From Limosilactobacillus caviae (lineage in GTDB: Bacteria > Bacillota > Bacilli > Lactobacillales > Lactobacillaceae), in the NCBI RefSeq assembly GCF_014635905.1, contig NZ_BMDS01000004.1, forward strand, positions 124,001 to 188,000: a stretch of 64,000 nt of DNA, given 5' to 3'. Every line of letters begins with the position of its first letter. Position 1 is the stretch's first letter. A program made the translations under genes and the position numbers. Positions 1 to 10,175 of this stretch are shown in pieces. The notes below the pieces were generated by a model. That model did not search any database, was not told the origin of the DNA, and was given only the letters and a program-made list of their open reading frames with translations.

Positions 1-1
1 A

Positions 2-802
2 ATTACAATTGCATGTGGCTTAATTATTGCCTTTTCTTTTTCAGCTATTTTTTGGCTATTTGGCCAGATGTTTAAGGATGCTCAGTTTGATATTTATACT
101 GCGACCGCATTTATATTTGTAATACTAGCAGCACTAAACTACATAATGATTAACTTAGCATTAACATTATCGTCTAGTGTGATTACCAATTTGTTAACAA
201 TTATGATTATTGGGGGAATGTTATTTTCGATGTTGACTAATTCCTCAAGAGATTGGTGGCGCTATAACTTTAGCTTTTTAGGAACCGCTAAAAATTCAAC
301 AAATTTCCAGTTTAATATAACGTTAATTTTTACTGGTTTATTAATGATTGCCTTAGTAGATTACTTGTTTGTCAACATTCAACGACGATATCATGGTTAT
401 AAAATTCAGGCTTTACGCTGGCTGTTAATTATGTTAGCAGTATGTATTGCAGCTATTGGCCTTTTTCCTAATAATCCAGAATTTCATGTTTTACATGATC
501 GAATTGCAATGTGGCTTGTTTATATTATGTTGATTCTAATAGTTGTAATTAGGTGGGTGCTACCGGAAGTTACTAAACAATTTTTAACAATTTCATACAC
601 CATTGGGGCAGTGATGAGTATTGAATATATTGTTTTTAAGCTATCAAATTATCTTTCTTTGACTGCCTTTGAATTATTTGAATTTGGGTTGGCCTTTTCT
701 TGGCTATTGTTGTTGCTGCAAAATATAGAAAACCTTGCGCAGTTTGGGCAAAATCTTTTTGTTGTTAAATTAAAGCCGGTAAAGCAAGATAAAGTAAATT
801 AA
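2..802 (+). CDS. DUF998-like integral membrane protein, 5' end outside the window
   Basis: The reading frame is open from base 2, and the first ATG (position 68) has no ribosome binding site before it, so the true start lies upstream and this is the C-terminal part. The visible protein is almost entirely hydrophobic, with about seven membrane-spanning stretches. An N-SFLG motif after the second visible span and a GLFP motif followed by a His in the middle resemble the DUF998 family of uncharacterised membrane proteins. No catalytic residues are evident and the function is unknown. It ends at a hairpin shared with the converging comC gene. Confidence 0.7.
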   Translation: MTIACGLIIAFSFSAIFWLFGQMFKDAQFDIYTATAFIFVILAALNYIMINLALTLSSSVITNLLTIMIIGGMLFSMLTNSSRDWWRYNFSFLGTAKNSTNFQFNITLIFTGLLMIALVDYLFVNIQRRYHGYKIQALRWLLIMLAVCIAAIGLFPNNPEFHVLHDRIAMWLVYIMLILIVVIRWVLPEVTKQFLTISYTIGAVMSIEYIVFKLSNYLSLTAFELFEFGLAFSWLLLLLQNIENLAQFGQNLFVVKLKPVKQDKVN

Positions 803-814
803 TTTTAGTTACAT

Positions 815-859
815 AAAACTCCAGGAATTTTGACTAAAACGTCAATTCTTGGAGTTTTT
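815..859. terminator. Bidirectional terminator between the DUF998-like gene and comC
   Basis: Arms AAAACTCCA (815-823) and TGGAGTTTTT (850-859) pair, with further pairing inside. There is a T run on the plus strand and an A run on the left, so it can serve both converging genes. Confidence 0.8.
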
Positions 860-1529
860 AGCATCCCTGAATAAAGATACTAAGAAACGTGGTAAATGCT
901 AAAGCTGGAACAAAGGGTAACTTAGCTTTATGAGTAGTCACAAAACAAACAAGCATAATTAGTGAGCTGATTTGAATAATTAAAAGAGTTTGTTGCCATC
1001 CCCAAATAAGGCAAATAATAAATAAAAACTCTATATCACCATTTCCAAGGGTTTTAGTTAGCGCTGTAAACAGCAATAGGCTGATTGCTAATATACATGC
1101 GGAAGCAAAATTAGAAAGATAGTCTTGCGGAACGGAGAGAAAAGCAACAGGAAAAAGTCCAATTAGGCAATAAGGATATATAATTTGAGCAAAGAAATCG
1201 GTGGATGCAAGAAAAATCAAACACGTTAAAAATATAATAATAATGGCATCATGAAGGGGGTCATAAATAATTAAAATGGCGAAGGCGGTTCCGGAAAGTA
1301 ATTCAATTAATGGTAGGTAAAAATTGATTTTTTGTTTACAATAAAAACATTGTCCGTGGAGTATAACAAAGCTTAAAATAGGAATAAGCTGCCACCAGCA
1401 CAGGGGTAAGCGACAGTTATCACAATAAGAGCGTGGGAACATTAATGGCTGATTAGTAGCGAGTCGATAACTGTAAGAAGCGATGAATGATGCTAATGAT
1501 GCACCAAATATAAACGAAATAATTGACAT
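858..1529 (-). CDS. comC: Prepilin peptidase (type IV leader peptidase, A24 family)
   Basis: Membrane aspartyl protease expected to cleave the leader of ComG-type competence pseudopilins. At 223 aa it has the standard layout: an N-terminal GASLASF segment, then a cytoplasmic zinc-type domain with two CxxC pairs (CDNC near residue 36, CFYC near 61), then several membrane spans. The catalytic aspartates are probably those in STDFF (about residue 110) and in GNGDIEF (about 163; family motif GxGD). AGGAGG lies just upstream of the ATG. It is a lone gene, divergent from the str operon. In lactobacilli the competence pilus genes are usually elsewhere, and whether transformation works cannot be judged here. 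Confidence 0.88.
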   Translation of the reverse strand: MSIISFIFGASLASFIASYSYRLATNQPLMFPRSYCDNCRLPLCWWQLIPILSFVILHGQCFYCKQKINFYLPLIELLSGTAFAILIIYDPLHDAIIIIFLTCLIFLASTDFFAQIIYPYCLIGLFPVAFLSVPQDYLSNFASACILAISLLLFTALTKTLGNGDIEFLFIICLIWGWQQTLLIIQISSLIMLVCFVTTHKAKLPFVPALAFTTFLSIFIQGC

Positions 1530-1614
1530 GATAACCCTCCTAATTAATAAATACGTATTTTTTGTGTAATTGCACTTCTAAATTAATGATTTAAAAGAAA
1601 TAATCAATGATACA

Positions 1615-1643
1615 TTGACATTCATGTGAGTGCATGATAGTCT
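1615..1643 (+). promoter_or_regulatory. Promoter of the rpsL-rpsG transcript
   Basis: TTGACA at 1615-1620, a 17-bp spacer, then TAGTCT at 1638-1643 preceded by TG one base away (extended -10). The perfect -35 and extended -10 compensate for a poor -10 hexamer. Confidence 0.7.
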
Positions 1644-1649
1644 ATTTAA

Positions 1650-1794
1650 GGTGCTTTTTTAGCAACGGAGTGTCTGTCGTTGGGCAGATGCGTCAACGAA
1701 GGCACGACAATTGTATAACACATGTAGGAATTTTTTTATTCATAAAAATGAACCGCCTGGATGTGTGGACTTAAATAAGGAAGGGGAAAAAATA
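1650..1794 (+). promoter_or_regulatory. Structured 5' leader of rpsL
   Basis: About 145 nt lie between the predicted start of transcription and rpsL. CGTTG at 1678-1682 can pair with CAACG at 1663-1667, or, extended to TCGTTG from 1677, with CAACGA at 1694-1699. GTCGT (1676-1680) also complements ACGAC (1704-1708). These pairings exclude one another, which is typical of a regulated leader, but I do not recognise a named family. Confidence 0.45.
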
Positions 1795-2214
1795 ATGCCA
1801 ACCATTAACCAATTGGTACGTAAAGGCCGTAAGAGCCACAAGGGCAAGTCAAAGTCACCAGCTCTTGGTTATGTTTACAACACTTTCAAGAAAGAAGAAA
1901 TTAAGACTCCATCACCACAAAAGCGTGGAGTTGCTACTCGTGTGGGTACTATGACACCTAAGAAGCCTAACTCAGCTTTACGGAAGTACGCCCGTGTACG
2001 TCTTTCAAACTTAATCGAAGTTACTGCTTACATTCCTGGTATTGGTCATAACCTCCAAGAACACTCAGTTGTTTTAATTCGTGGTGGTCGTGTTAAGGAT
2101 TTACCTGGGGTTCGTTACCACATCATCCGTGGTACTCTAGATACTGCCGGTGTTGAAGGCCGTATGCAATCACGTTCTAAGTACGGTGCTAAGAAGCCTA
2201 AGGATAAGAAGTAA
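1795..2214 (+). CDS. rpsL: 30S ribosomal protein S12
   Basis: S12 sits at the decoding centre of the small subunit and controls tRNA selection accuracy. The 139-aa protein carries the conserved [11 protein letters not shown] segment and the [11 protein letters not shown] loop. The lysines that mutate to give streptomycin resistance in other bacteria are both lysine here, so the allele looks wild type. The frame is open 28 codons further upstream, but the ATG at 1795 follows AAGGAAGGGG and gives the family N-terminus ([11 protein letters not shown]). It is the first gene of the str cluster, 19 nt before rpsG. Confidence 0.97.
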   Translation: MPTINQLVRKGRKSHKGKSKSPALGYVYNTFKKEEIKTPSPQKRGVATRVGTMTPKKPNSALRKYARVRLSNLIEVTAYIPGIGHNLQEHSVVLIRGGRVKDLPGVRYHIIRGTLDTAGVEGRMQSRSKYGAKKPKDKK

Positions 2215-2233
2215 TTTAAGGAGGAGTTAAGTA

Positions 2234-2704
2234 ATGCCACGTAAAGGACATGTACAAAAGCGTGAAATTTTACCAGATCCAATGTACAACTCAAAGTTGG
2301 TTACTAGCTTAATTGATCACTTGATGATTGATGGTAAGCGTGGAACTGCTACTAAGATTTTATACGCTGCTTTTGATGAAATTAAGAACAAAACTGGTAA
2401 TGATCCAGTTGAAGTATTCCAACAAGCAATGGAAAATGTTATGCCTGTTTTGGAAGTTAAGGCTCGTCGTGTTGGTGGTTCAAACTACCAAGTTCCGATT
2501 GAAGTTCGTCCAGACCGTCGTACTACATTAGGTCTTCGTTGGATTGTTCAATACGCACGTTTGCGTGGAGAACACACTATGGTTGAACGTCTTGCACGTG
2601 AAATCATTGATGCTTCAAACAATACCGGAGCATCAGTTAAGAAGCGTGAAGATACGCACCGTATGGCAGAAGCCAACCGTGCATTCGCACACTACCGCTG
2701 GTAA
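2234..2704 (+). CDS. rpsG: 30S ribosomal protein S7
   Basis: Primary 16S rRNA-binding protein that nucleates the 30S head and lines the E site. At 156 aa it has normal bacterial length, with the conserved MPRKG start, the VGGSNYQVP segment and the [16 protein letters not shown]-terminus. AAGGAGGA lies 9 nt upstream. It is cotranscribed with rpsL and followed by a strong terminator, so fusA needs its own promoter or readthrough. Confidence 0.97.
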   Translation: MPRKGHVQKREILPDPMYNSKLVTSLIDHLMIDGKRGTATKILYAAFDEIKNKTGNDPVEVFQQAMENVMPVLEVKARRVGGSNYQVPIEVRPDRRTTLGLRWIVQYARLRGEHTMVERLAREIIDASNNTGASVKKREDTHRMAEANRAFAHYRW

Positions 2705-2747
2705 TAATCACTGTCAATTGATACTGGTTATTTAACTAGTTTCAGTG

Positions 2748-2787
2748 AAGGGGTGACGTAATTTGTACTCAAGCGTCACCCCTTTTT
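2748..2787 (+). terminator. Intrinsic terminator after rpsG
   Basis: Perfect 11-bp arms AAGGGGTGACG (2748-2758) and CGTCACCCCTT (2774-2784), ending in a T run. It separates rpsLG from fusA. Confidence 0.85.
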
Positions 2788-2796
2788 GAAAATAAA

Positions 2797-2805
2797 TGCT
2801 AAAAT
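2797..2805 (+). promoter_or_regulatory. Extended -10 promoter element for fusA
   Basis: TGCTAAAAT at 2797-2805, with no good -35, directly after the rpsG terminator and about 40 nt before fusA. The same TGCTAAAAT-type element precedes several other genes in this window. Confidence 0.5.
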
Positions 2806-2843
2806 AAGTATAACCATATTTTGGAAGGAGATACTCTTTTAAG

Positions 2844-4931
2844 ATGGCTAATAAACGTGAATACCCACTTGCTAAAACTCGTAACATCGGTATCATGGCA
2901 CACATTGATGCTGGTAAGACGACTGCAACTGAGCGGATTCTTTACTATACTGGTAAGATTCACAAAATTGGTGAAACCCATGATGGTGCTTCACAAATGG
3001 ACTGGATGGATGAAGAAAAGGAACGTGGTATTACTATCACTTCAGCAGCTACAACAGCTGTTTGGAAGGATAATCGTATCAACATCATTGATACTCCAGG
3101 ACACGTGGACTTCACTGTCGAAGTTGAACGTGCTTTGCGGGTTCTTGATGGTGCTGTAACAGTTCTTGATGCTCAAGCTGGTGTTGAACCACAAACTGAA
3201 ACTGTTTGGCGTCAAGCTGACCAATTTAACGTTCCACGAATTGTTTTTGCTAACAAGATGGATAAAATTGGTGCTAACTTTGATTACTCCGTTCAAACTA
3301 TTAAAGATCGTTTGAATGTTACGCCACTTCCAATTCAAATGCCAATTGGTGCTGAAGATGATTTCATTGGTTTAGTTGACTTAGTTAAGATGGTTGCCTA
3401 TGTTTACGATGAAGATAAACTTGGCACTAACTGGGACACTGTTGATATTCCTGATGATATGAAGGAAGAAGCTCAAAAGCGTCACGATGAAATGGTTGAA
3501 ACTTTAGCTGACATTGACGATGACCTCATGGAAAAGTACCTTGAAGGTGAAGAAATTTCAGTTGACGAAATTAAGGCTGCAATTCGTCGTGGAACTTTGG
3601 ATGAAAAGATTTTCCCTGTATTAGCTGGTTCAGCTTACAAGGATAAAGGTATCCAAATGATGCTTGATGCTGTTATCGATTACCTACCATCACCACTTGA
3701 TGTTAAGCCTTTTGTTGCTCATGATGCTGATGGTAATGAAATTGAATTAACTGCTGGTGATGACAAGCCATTTGCTGCTTTAGCATTTAAGATTGCTACT
3801 GACCCATTCGTTGGTCGTTTGACATTCTTACGTGTTTACACTGGTTCACTTCAATCTGGTTCATATGTCCTCAATGCTACTAAGGATAAGCGTGAACGTA
3901 TTGGTCGTTTGCTTCAAATGCACTCTAACCAACAACAAGAAATTCCTGAAGTATTTTCCGGTGATATCGCAGCTGCTATTGGTTTGAAGAACACCACTAC
4001 AGGTGATTCATTAACCGATCCAGATCACCCACTTCAACTCGAATCAATGGACTTCCCAGAACCAGTTATTCAAGTTTCTGTTGAACCTAAGTCAAAGGCT
4101 GATCAGGATAAGATGGACAAGGGACTTCAAAAGCTTGCTGAAGAAGATCCAACCTTTAAGGCTGAAACGAACCCTGAAACTGGTGAAACCTTAATTGCCG
4201 GTATGGGTGAATTACACCTTGATATTATTGTGGAACGTCTTCGTCGGGAATTCCATGCTGAAGTTACTGTAGGTAAGCCACAAGTTTCATACCGTGAAGC
4301 ATTTACTAAGACTGCAAGTGCTCAAGGTAAGTTTGTTCGTCAATCTGGTGGTAAAGGTCAATACGGTGATGTATGGATCGAATTTACACCGCTTAAAGAA
4401 GGGGAAGGATTTGAATTTGAAGATGCCATTGTTGGTGGTGTTGTTCCTCGTGAATTCATCCCTGCTGTTGAACAAGGATTAAAGGAAGCTATGCAAAATG
4501 GTGTCCTTGCTGGTTACCCACTTGTTGACATGCATGCTAAGCTTTATGATGGTAGTTACCACGAAGTCGATTCTAGTGAAGCTGCCTTCAAGGTTGCTGC
4601 ATCATTAGCTCTTAAGAACGCTGCTAAGAAGGCTGATCCAGTTATCCTTGAACCAATCATGAAGGTTGATATCGTTGTACCACAAGACAACATGGGTGAT
4701 GTTATGGGTCAAGTAACAGCTCGTCGTGGTACGATTGATGGAATGGAAGAACGTGGTAATGCACAATTAATTCACTCATTCGTTCCACTTTCAGAAATGT
4801 TTGGTTATGCTACTGCATTACGTTCTGCTACTCAAGGACGTGGTACTTTCACTATGACTTTCGATCACTACTCAGCTGTTCCTAAGTCTGTTCAAGAAGA
4901 TATCATTAAGAAAAATGGTGGCAATAACTAA
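2844..4931 (+). CDS. fusA: Translation elongation factor G
   Basis: GTPase that drives ribosomal translocation and, with RRF, ribosome recycling. It is 695 aa, full length. The G-domain motifs are all present: P-loop AHIDAGKT near residue 19, DTPGH near 83, NKMD near 137. Domains II to V follow, including the GMGELHLDI stretch of domain III and the FGYATALRS stretch of domain V. AAGGAG lies upstream. Unlike many bacteria, no tuf gene follows; fusA ends the str cluster at its own terminator. Confidence 0.98.
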   Translation: MANKREYPLAKTRNIGIMAHIDAGKTTATERILYYTGKIHKIGETHDGASQMDWMDEEKERGITITSAATTAVWKDNRINIIDTPGHVDFTVEVERALRVLDGAVTVLDAQAGVEPQTETVWRQADQFNVPRIVFANKMDKIGANFDYSVQTIKDRLNVTPLPIQMPIGAEDDFIGLVDLVKMVAYVYDEDKLGTNWDTVDIPDDMKEEAQKRHDEMVETLADIDDDLMEKYLEGEEISVDEIKAAIRRGTLDEKIFPVLAGSAYKDKGIQMMLDAVIDYLPSPLDVKPFVAHDADGNEIELTAGDDKPFAALAFKIATDPFVGRLTFLRVYTGSLQSGSYVLNATKDKRERIGRLLQMHSNQQQEIPEVFSGDIAAAIGLKNTTTGDSLTDPDHPLQLESMDFPEPVIQVSVEPKSKADQDKMDKGLQKLAEEDPTFKAETNPETGETLIAGMGELHLDIIVERLRREFHAEVTVGKPQVSYREAFTKTASAQGKFVRQSGGKGQYGDVWIEFTPLKEGEGFEFEDAIVGGVVPREFIPAVEQGLKEAMQNGVLAGYPLVDMHAKLYDGSYHEVDSSEAAFKVAASLALKNAAKKADPVILEPIMKVDIVVPQDNMGDVMGQVTARRGTIDGMEERGNAQLIHSFVPLSEMFGYATALRSATQGRGTFTMTFDHYSAVPKSVQEDIIKKNGGNN

Positions 4932-4959
4932 TTATTGACATCTTAATCTCAAATCCATC

Positions 4960-4995
4960 AAAGAACTGTAGTTTGAATATTACAGTTCTTTTTTG
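4960..4995 (+). terminator. Intrinsic terminator after fusA
   Basis: AAAGAACTGTA (4960-4970) pairs perfectly with TACAGTTCTTT (4981-4991), followed by a T run. Confidence 0.85.
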
Positions 4996-5129
4996 TTTGC
5001 GTAAAAAATCAATTAGTTAGACTCAGATATAGATAGGGAGTTGATATTCAGAAAATTATATATTTTGCTAGTAGAATAAAATGCGAATTTTACAAAAATA
5101 TTTCAATCGAAAATATTTTAGGAAATTAC

Positions 5130-5158
5130 TTGAACTAATCGTGTTTCTTTAGTATTAT
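5130..5158 (+). promoter_or_regulatory. Main promoter of the S10-spc ribosomal operon
   Basis: TTGAAC (5130-5135), 17-bp spacer, TATTAT (5153-5158). Transcription would start near 5165, giving a leader of about 160 nt before rpsJ. The upstream flank is AT-rich, as in strong promoters. Confidence 0.8.
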
Positions 5159-5164
5159 GGATAG

Positions 5165-5326
5165 GTGCTTGAGCTTTGGAGGTAGATTTGCCTTACCCCC
5201 ATATAGTATTAAGCTGCGAAGCGTTGATGCGGAAGGTTGCGACACACCCGGCCGCTTTGCCACAGGATGTGGCGGTAATTTCCGCGGAGCTAGTCAAATT
5301 TCAAATCTGACGAAGGAGGGAACATA
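5165..5326 (+). promoter_or_regulatory. Structured 5' leader of the S10 operon (rpsJ leader)
   Basis: The leader is clearly more GC-rich than its flanks and folds into nested stems. GCGGAA (5229-5234) pairs with TTCCGC (5280-5285); inside it GCCACA (5259-5264) pairs with TGTGGC (5268-5273). No start codon with a good frame explains it. The S10 operon of E. coli is feedback-controlled by L4 through its leader; this may be a lactobacillus counterpart, but the effector is unknown. Confidence 0.6.
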
Positions 5327-5635
5327 ATGGCAAAACAAAAGATTCGTATTCGGTTAAAGGCTTATGAACACCGTATCTTAGATCAATCAGCTGACAAGAT
5401 TGTTGATACTGCTAAGCGGACAGGTGCTCAAATTTCAGGTCCTATTCCGTTACCAACTGAACGGACTATTTACACAGTTATTCGTTCACCACACAAGTTT
5501 AAGAAGTCTCGGGAGCAATTCGAAATGCGCACTCACAAGCGTTTGATCGATATTGTTGACCCAACACCAAAGACTGTAGATTCATTAATGAAGCTCGATC
5601 TTCCAAGTGGTGTTGACATTGAAATTAAGCTTTAA
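5327..5635 (+). CDS. rpsJ: 30S ribosomal protein S10 (NusE)
   Basis: Component of the 30S head that also acts as NusE in antitermination complexes and binds NusG to couple transcription with translation. The 102-aa length is standard, with the conserved HxxLD pattern early and the GPIPLPT loop in the middle. AAGGAGGG lies 6-10 nt before the ATG. It is the first gene of the long S10-spc operon and lies behind a structured leader. Confidence 0.97.
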   Translation: MAKQKIRIRLKAYEHRILDQSADKIVDTAKRTGAQISGPIPLPTERTIYTVIRSPHKFKKSREQFEMRTHKRLIDIVDPTPKTVDSLMKLDLPSGVDIEIKL

Positions 5636-5683
5636 TTGTTAGAATAAGAATTATACATAAAACAGAAAATTGGAGGTGTACTC

Positions 5684-6343
5684 ATGACCAAAGGAATCTT
5701 AGGTAAAAAGGTTGGAATGACTCAAGTTTTCACTGATAATGGTGAATTAGTTCCAGTTACTGTTATCGACGTAACACCAAACGTTGTAATGCAAATTAAG
5801 ACTGTTGAAAATGATGGTTACAATGCCGTACAACTTGGTTTCGATGACAAGCGGGAAGTTTTGAGCAACAAACCTGAACAAGGTCATGCAGCAAAAGCAA
5901 ATACGACCCCTAAGCGCTTCATCGGTGAAATCCGCGACGCTGAATTAGGGGACATTAAAGTCGGAGACGAAGTTAAGGCTGACGTTTTCGCAGAAGGTGA
6001 AACTGTCGACGTTACGGGTACTACCAAGGGTCATGGTTACCAAGGTAACATCCACAAGGATAACCAATCTCGTGGACCTATGGCACACGGTTCTCGTTAT
6101 CACCGTCGTCCTGGTTCATTAGGTGCAATTATCAACCGGGTCTTCAAAGGTATGAAGCTTCCTGGTCGTATGGGTGGCAAGACTGTCACTATGCAACATT
6201 TACAAGTTGTTAAGGTTGATCTTGACAATAATGTATTACTCATTAAGGGTAATGTGCCTGGTGCAAACAAGTCTTACGTAACTATTAAGAACTCTGTTAA
6301 GGCTAACACTAAGAAGAGCCTTAGTAAGCAACACAATAAATAA
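5684..6343 (+). CDS. rplC: 50S ribosomal protein L3
   Basis: One of the first proteins to assemble on 23S rRNA; its long internal loop reaches towards the peptidyl transferase centre. It is 219 aa, with the [11 protein letters not shown]-terminus and the glycine-rich [10 protein letters not shown] region near the C-terminus. The last ~15 residues are lysine- and serine-rich and a little longer than in many homologues. TTGGAGG precedes the ATG; rplD follows after 21 nt. Confidence 0.96.
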   Translation: MTKGILGKKVGMTQVFTDNGELVPVTVIDVTPNVVMQIKTVENDGYNAVQLGFDDKREVLSNKPEQGHAAKANTTPKRFIGEIRDAELGDIKVGDEVKADVFAEGETVDVTGTTKGHGYQGNIHKDNQSRGPMAHGSRYHRRPGSLGAIINRVFKGMKLPGRMGGKTVTMQHLQVVKVDLDNNVLLIKGNVPGANKSYVTIKNSVKANTKKSLSKQHNK

Positions 6344-6364
6344 GAAGAAAGGAGGAAGTAAATA

Positions 6365-6988
6365 ATGACTAGCGTTAATTTGTATAAACAAGATGGTAGC
6401 CAAAATGGTACTGTTGAATTGAACGATGCAGTATTTGGTGTTGAACCAAATGAAAATGTTGTATTCGATGCTATTTTGCGTCAACGTGCTTCATTACGTC
6501 AAGGTACACATGCTGTAAAGAATCGTTCTGCTGTTAGCGGTGGTGGTAAGAAGCCATGGCGTCAAAAGGGTACCGGTCGTGCTCGTCAAGGATCAATTCG
6601 TTCACCACAATTCCGTGGTGGTGGTATTGTTTTTGGACCTACTCCACGTTCTTACAAGTACAGCCTTCCTCGTAAGGTTCGTCAACTTGCAATCAAGTCT
6701 GCCCTTTCTCAAAAGGTTCTTGATAACAGCTTTGTAGTAGTTGATGCATTAAACTTTGATGCACCAAAGACAAAGGAATTTGCTGATGTTATGAGTAACT
6801 TAAACGTTGCCGAAAAGACATTAATTGTTGTTACTGATGATGACAAGAATGCTGCCTTATCAGCACGTAACTTAGCAAATGCTACTGTTGTTACTCCAGC
6901 TGGTGTTAACATCTTAAACGTTGTTGATAATCAAAAGATTGTTATCACTAAGTCAGCTCTTTCTCAAGTAGAGGAGGTGCTCGCATAA
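6365..6988 (+). CDS. rplD: 50S ribosomal protein L4
   Basis: Large-subunit protein lining the nascent peptide exit tunnel; in E. coli it also represses its own operon through the S10 leader. At 207 aa it carries the conserved [16 protein letters not shown] tunnel loop (about residues 60-75), where macrolide-resistance changes arise in other bacteria; here it is the normal form. Its stop codon overlaps the rplW start by one base, so the two are probably translationally coupled. Confidence 0.97.
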   Translation: MTSVNLYKQDGSQNGTVELNDAVFGVEPNENVVFDAILRQRASLRQGTHAVKNRSAVSGGGKKPWRQKGTGRARQGSIRSPQFRGGGIVFGPTPRSYKYSLPRKVRQLAIKSALSQKVLDNSFVVVDALNFDAPKTKEFADVMSNLNVAEKTLIVVTDDDKNAALSARNLANATVVTPAGVNILNVVDNQKIVITKSALSQVEEVLA

Positions 6989-7284
6989 TGGAAGCACGTG
7001 ACATTATTTTACGTCCAGTAGTTACCGAAGCATCAATGGCCGGTATGGACAACAAACGTTACACTTTTGATGTTGATTTACGAGCAACTAAGACACAAGT
7101 TAAAAATGCTGTTGAAGAAATTTTTGACGTTAAAGTTGTTAAAGTTAACATTATGAATGTAAAAGGTAAGTTAAAGCGCCAAGGTCGTTACGAGGGATAC
7201 ACTAAACGTCGTCGTAAGGCTATTGTAACTTTATCTGCTGATTCAAATGAAATTAAGCTGTTTAATGATAACAGCGAAAACTAA
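6988..7284 (+). CDS. rplW: 50S ribosomal protein L23
   Basis: Sits at the tunnel exit and is the docking site for trigger factor and SRP. It is 98 aa, with the RPVVTEAS-type N-terminus and the KGKLKRQGR segment preceding the strand that contacts 23S rRNA. The gene starts inside the last codon of rplD; GAGGAGG of its ribosome binding site lies within rplD. Confidence 0.96.
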   Translation: MEARDIILRPVVTEASMAGMDNKRYTFDVDLRATKTQVKNAVEEIFDVKVVKVNIMNVKGKLKRQGRYEGYTKRRRKAIVTLSADSNEIKLFNDNSEN

Positions 7285-7309
7285 TCACTAAAAAAAGGAG
7301 GAAAAAACA

Positions 7310-8155
7310 GTGGGAATTCGTAAATACAAAGCAACCACTAACGGTCGTCGTAACATGAACGGTTATGACTTCGCTGAAATCACGAAGACTACACCTGAAA
7401 AATCATTGTTAGCACCGTTAAAGCACACTGCTGGTCGTAACAGTTATGGTCATATTACTGTTCGTCACCGTGGTGGTGGTACTAAGCGTCAATACCGTAT
7501 TATTGACTTTAAGCGTATTAAAGATGATGTTCCAGCTACTGTAAAGGCAATTGAATACGATCCAAATCGTACTGCAAATATTGCTTTACTTGTTTACGCT
7601 GACGGTACTAAATCATACATCATTGCTCCAAAAGGCTTAAAGGTTGGTATGACCGTTCAATCTGGTCCTGATGCTGATATCAAAGTTGGTAATGCTCTTC
7701 CATTAAAGAACATTCCAGTTGGTACTGTTATTCACAACATTGAATTAAAACCAGGTAAGGGTGGTCAACTTGCTCGTTCAGCTGGTGCTTCAGCTCAATT
7801 ACTTGGTAAAGAAGAAAAATACGTTTTAGTTCGTCTTTCTTCTGGTGAAGTTCGTATGGTTCTTGCTACTTGCCGTGCTACTATCGGTACTGTTGGTAAT
7901 GACGAACATGCCTTAATTATTAAGGGTAAGGCTGGTCGTACTCGTTACGCTGGTCAACGTCCACACGTTCGTGGTTCTGTTATGAACCCTAATGATCACC
8001 CACATGGTGGTGGTGAAGGTAAGCAACCTGTTGGTTTACCATCTCCTCTTTCTCCATGGGGTAAGAAGACTGTTGGTAAGAAGACCCGTTCACACAAAGC
8101 TCGTTCAAACAAGTTTATTGTTCGTGGTCGGAAGCGCGGTCCACATACTCGTTAA
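7310..8155 (+). CDS. rplB: 50S ribosomal protein L2
   Basis: Essential for subunit joining and for shaping the peptidyl transferase region. The 281-aa protein contains the highly conserved PHGGGEG motif around residue 231, with the functionally important histidine. The C-terminus is strongly basic. Translation starts at GTG (7310), 5-10 nt after AAAGGAGG. It lies between rplW and rpsS in the usual S10 operon order. Confidence 0.97.
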
Positions 8156-8195
8156 TATTTATATACGTTTTAATACCCGAGAGGAGGTACACTAA

Positions 8196-8474
8196 ATGGG
8201 TCGTAGTTTGAAAAAAGGACCTTTCGCTGATGCTTCATTACTGAAGAAGGTTAAGGAGCAAGAAGGTTCTGAAAAGAAAACTGTCATCAAGACATGGTCA
8301 CGTCGTTCTACCATTTTCCCAAGCTTTATTGGATACACATTTGCAGTATATGATGGTCGGAAGCATGTACCAGTTTATGTACAAGAAGACATGGTTGGTC
8401 ATAAGTTAGGTGAATTTGTTCCTACTCGGACTTTCCATGGTCATGCTGCTGATGACAAGAAGACAGGTAAGTAA
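8196..8474 (+). CDS. rpsS: 30S ribosomal protein S19
   Basis: Forms the top of the 30S head with S13 and contacts the A-site finger of 23S rRNA. The 92-aa protein has the typical RSLKKGPF start and the [13 protein letters not shown] motif near the C-terminus. GAGAGGAGGT gives a strong ribosome binding site. It is 17 nt before rplV, whose ribosome binding site overlaps the rpsS stop. Confidence 0.97.
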   Translation: MGRSLKKGPFADASLLKKVKEQEGSEKKTVIKTWSRRSTIFPSFIGYTFAVYDGRKHVPVYVQEDMVGHKLGEFVPTRTFHGHAADDKKTGK

Positions 8475-8491
8475 GGAGGGTGAAGTAAAAC

Positions 8492-8839
8492 ATGGCTGAA
8501 AACATTACGTCAGCTAAGGCTACTGCCAAAATGGTGCGAGTTTCTGCTCGTAAAGTTCGTCTTGTACTTGACGCCATTCGTGGTAAGAGTGTTGCCGAAG
8601 CATTTGCTATTTTGAAGTTCACCCCTCGTGGTGCCGCTTCAGATGTTGAAAAAGTATTAAAATCTGCTGTTGCAAACGCTGAAAACAATTTCGACTTAGA
8701 TCGTGCTTCATTGGTTGTAAGCGAAGCTTTTGCTAACGAAGGACCAACTCTTAAACGGTTCCGTCCTCGTGCTAAAGGTTCTGCTTCTCCAATTAATAAG
8801 CGGACTAGTCATATTACAGTGGTTGTTACAGAACGATAG
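8492..8839 (+). CDS. rplV: 50S ribosomal protein L22
   Basis: Lines the narrow part of the exit tunnel opposite L4 through a long beta-hairpin. The 115-aa protein shows the conserved RxSxRKVRLV segment near residue 16 and the [12 protein letters not shown] hairpin tip near residue 87, a site of macrolide-resistance changes elsewhere; no insertion is visible here. The next gene, rpsC, begins 12 nt later. Confidence 0.96.
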
Positions 8840-8851
8840 GAGGAATGAATA

Positions 8852-9517
8852 GTGGGTCAAAAGATCAATCCTAATGGTTTTCGTGTTGGGGTCATTCGTG
8901 ATTGGACCGCAAAGTGGTACGCTGATAAGGACTTTGCTGATTACCTTAACGAAGACCTTCGAATCCGTAAGTATATTGAAAAGCGACTTGCTGATGCCTC
9001 TGTATCAACCGTTGAAATTGAGCGTGCAGCTAATCGCGTAAACGTATCAATTCATACAGCCAAGCCAGGTATGGTTATTGGTAAAGGTGGTTCAGAAGTT
9101 GAAGCACTTCGTAAAGAACTTAACAAGTTAACTGGCAAACGTGTTCACATTAATATTGTAGAAATTAAAAAGCCAGATTTAGATGCTCACCTTGTAGGTG
9201 AAAGTATTGCACGTCAATTGGAAGCTCGTATTGCTTTCCGTCGTGCTATGCGTGGTGCTATGCAACGTGCTATGCGTGCCGGTGCTAAGGGTATTAAGAC
9301 TCAAGTTGCTGGTCGGCTAAATGGAGCAGATATGTCACGGATTGAATCATACTCTGATGGTACTGTTCCATTGCATACACTTCGTGCAGATATTGATTAT
9401 TCTTGGGATGAAGCTAATACTACCTATGGTGTTCTTGGTGTAAAGACATGGATCTACCGTGGTGAAGTGCTTCCTACTAAGAAGAACTCAAACAATGATG
9501 AACAAGGAGGGAAGTAA
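8852..9517 (+). CDS. rpsC: 30S ribosomal protein S3
   Basis: Part of the mRNA entry site and its helicase activity. The 221-aa protein starts MGQKINP and contains a type II KH RNA-binding domain with the GKGGSEVE loop (about residues 76-83), followed by the C-terminal S3 domain. Translation starts with GTG at 8852 after AGGAGG. It is separated from rplP by 3 nt, so the L16 ribosome binding site lies inside rpsC. Confidence 0.97.
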
Positions 9518-9520
9518 CAC

Positions 9521-9955
9521 ATGTTAGTACCAAAACGTGTAAAGCACCGTAAGGTTCAACGTGGCCACATGCGCGGTGAAGCTAAGGGTGGTAAAACAGT
9601 TACTTTTGGTGAATTTGGTTTACAAGCTCTTGATTCACATTGGATTAGCAACCGTCAAATCGAAGCTGCTCGTATCGCTATGACGCGTTACATGAAGCGT
9701 GGTGGGAAAGTTTGGATTAAAATCTTCCCACAACTCTCATACACCAGTAAAGGTGTCGGAGTTCGTATGGGTAATGGTAAAGGTGCTCCAGAAGGATGGG
9801 TTGCTCCAGTAAAACGTGGCAAGGTAATGTTTGAAGTAGGAGGCGTTTCTGAAGAAGTCGCTCGTGAAGCTTTACGTCTTGCCGGTCACAAGTTGCCAGT
9901 TCGCACTAAGATCGTACAACGTGAGGAAGTAGGTGGACAATCTAATGAAAAGTAA
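9521..9955 (+). CDS. rplP: 50S ribosomal protein L16
   Basis: Binds helix 38 and 5S-adjacent rRNA and helps place A-site tRNA. At 144 aa it shows the [11 protein letters not shown] start and a [12 protein letters not shown] loop around residues 84-95. The last 11 bases overlap rpmC in another frame, the compact arrangement usual for these two genes. Confidence 0.97.
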   Translation: MLVPKRVKHRKVQRGHMRGEAKGGKTVTFGEFGLQALDSHWISNRQIEAARIAMTRYMKRGGKVWIKIFPQLSYTSKGVGVRMGNGKGAPEGWVAPVKRGKVMFEVGGVSEEVAREALRLAGHKLPVRTKIVQREEVGGQSNEK

Positions 9956-10151
9956 AGATTATGTACAAGAACTGAATGGATTAACCACTGACAAGCTACT
10001 TGACCGTGAAAAGGAACTGAAGGAACAATTGTTTAACTTACGTTTCCAATTAGCAACCGGCCAGTTGGAAAATACTGCAAGTCTTAAGCAAGTACGCAAG
10101 GACATTGCACGGGTTAAGACAGTTCTTCGTCAACAACAATTAAATAAATAA
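9945..10151 (+). CDS. rpmC: 50S ribosomal protein L29
   Basis: Small two-helix protein at the tunnel exit beside L23. I take the ATG at 9945 (68 aa) rather than the GTG at 9933, because the sequence GTAGGTGG around 9929-9936 serves as the ribosome binding site. The helical pattern with [14 protein letters not shown] is diagnostic. Overlaps the end of rplP by 11 nt, which suggests translational coupling. Confidence 0.93.
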   Translation: MKSKDYVQELNGLTTDKLLDREKELKEQLFNLRFQLATGQLENTASLKQVRKDIARVKTVLRQQQLNK

Positions 10152-10175
10152 GAATACGAAAAGGAGGATTAGCGC

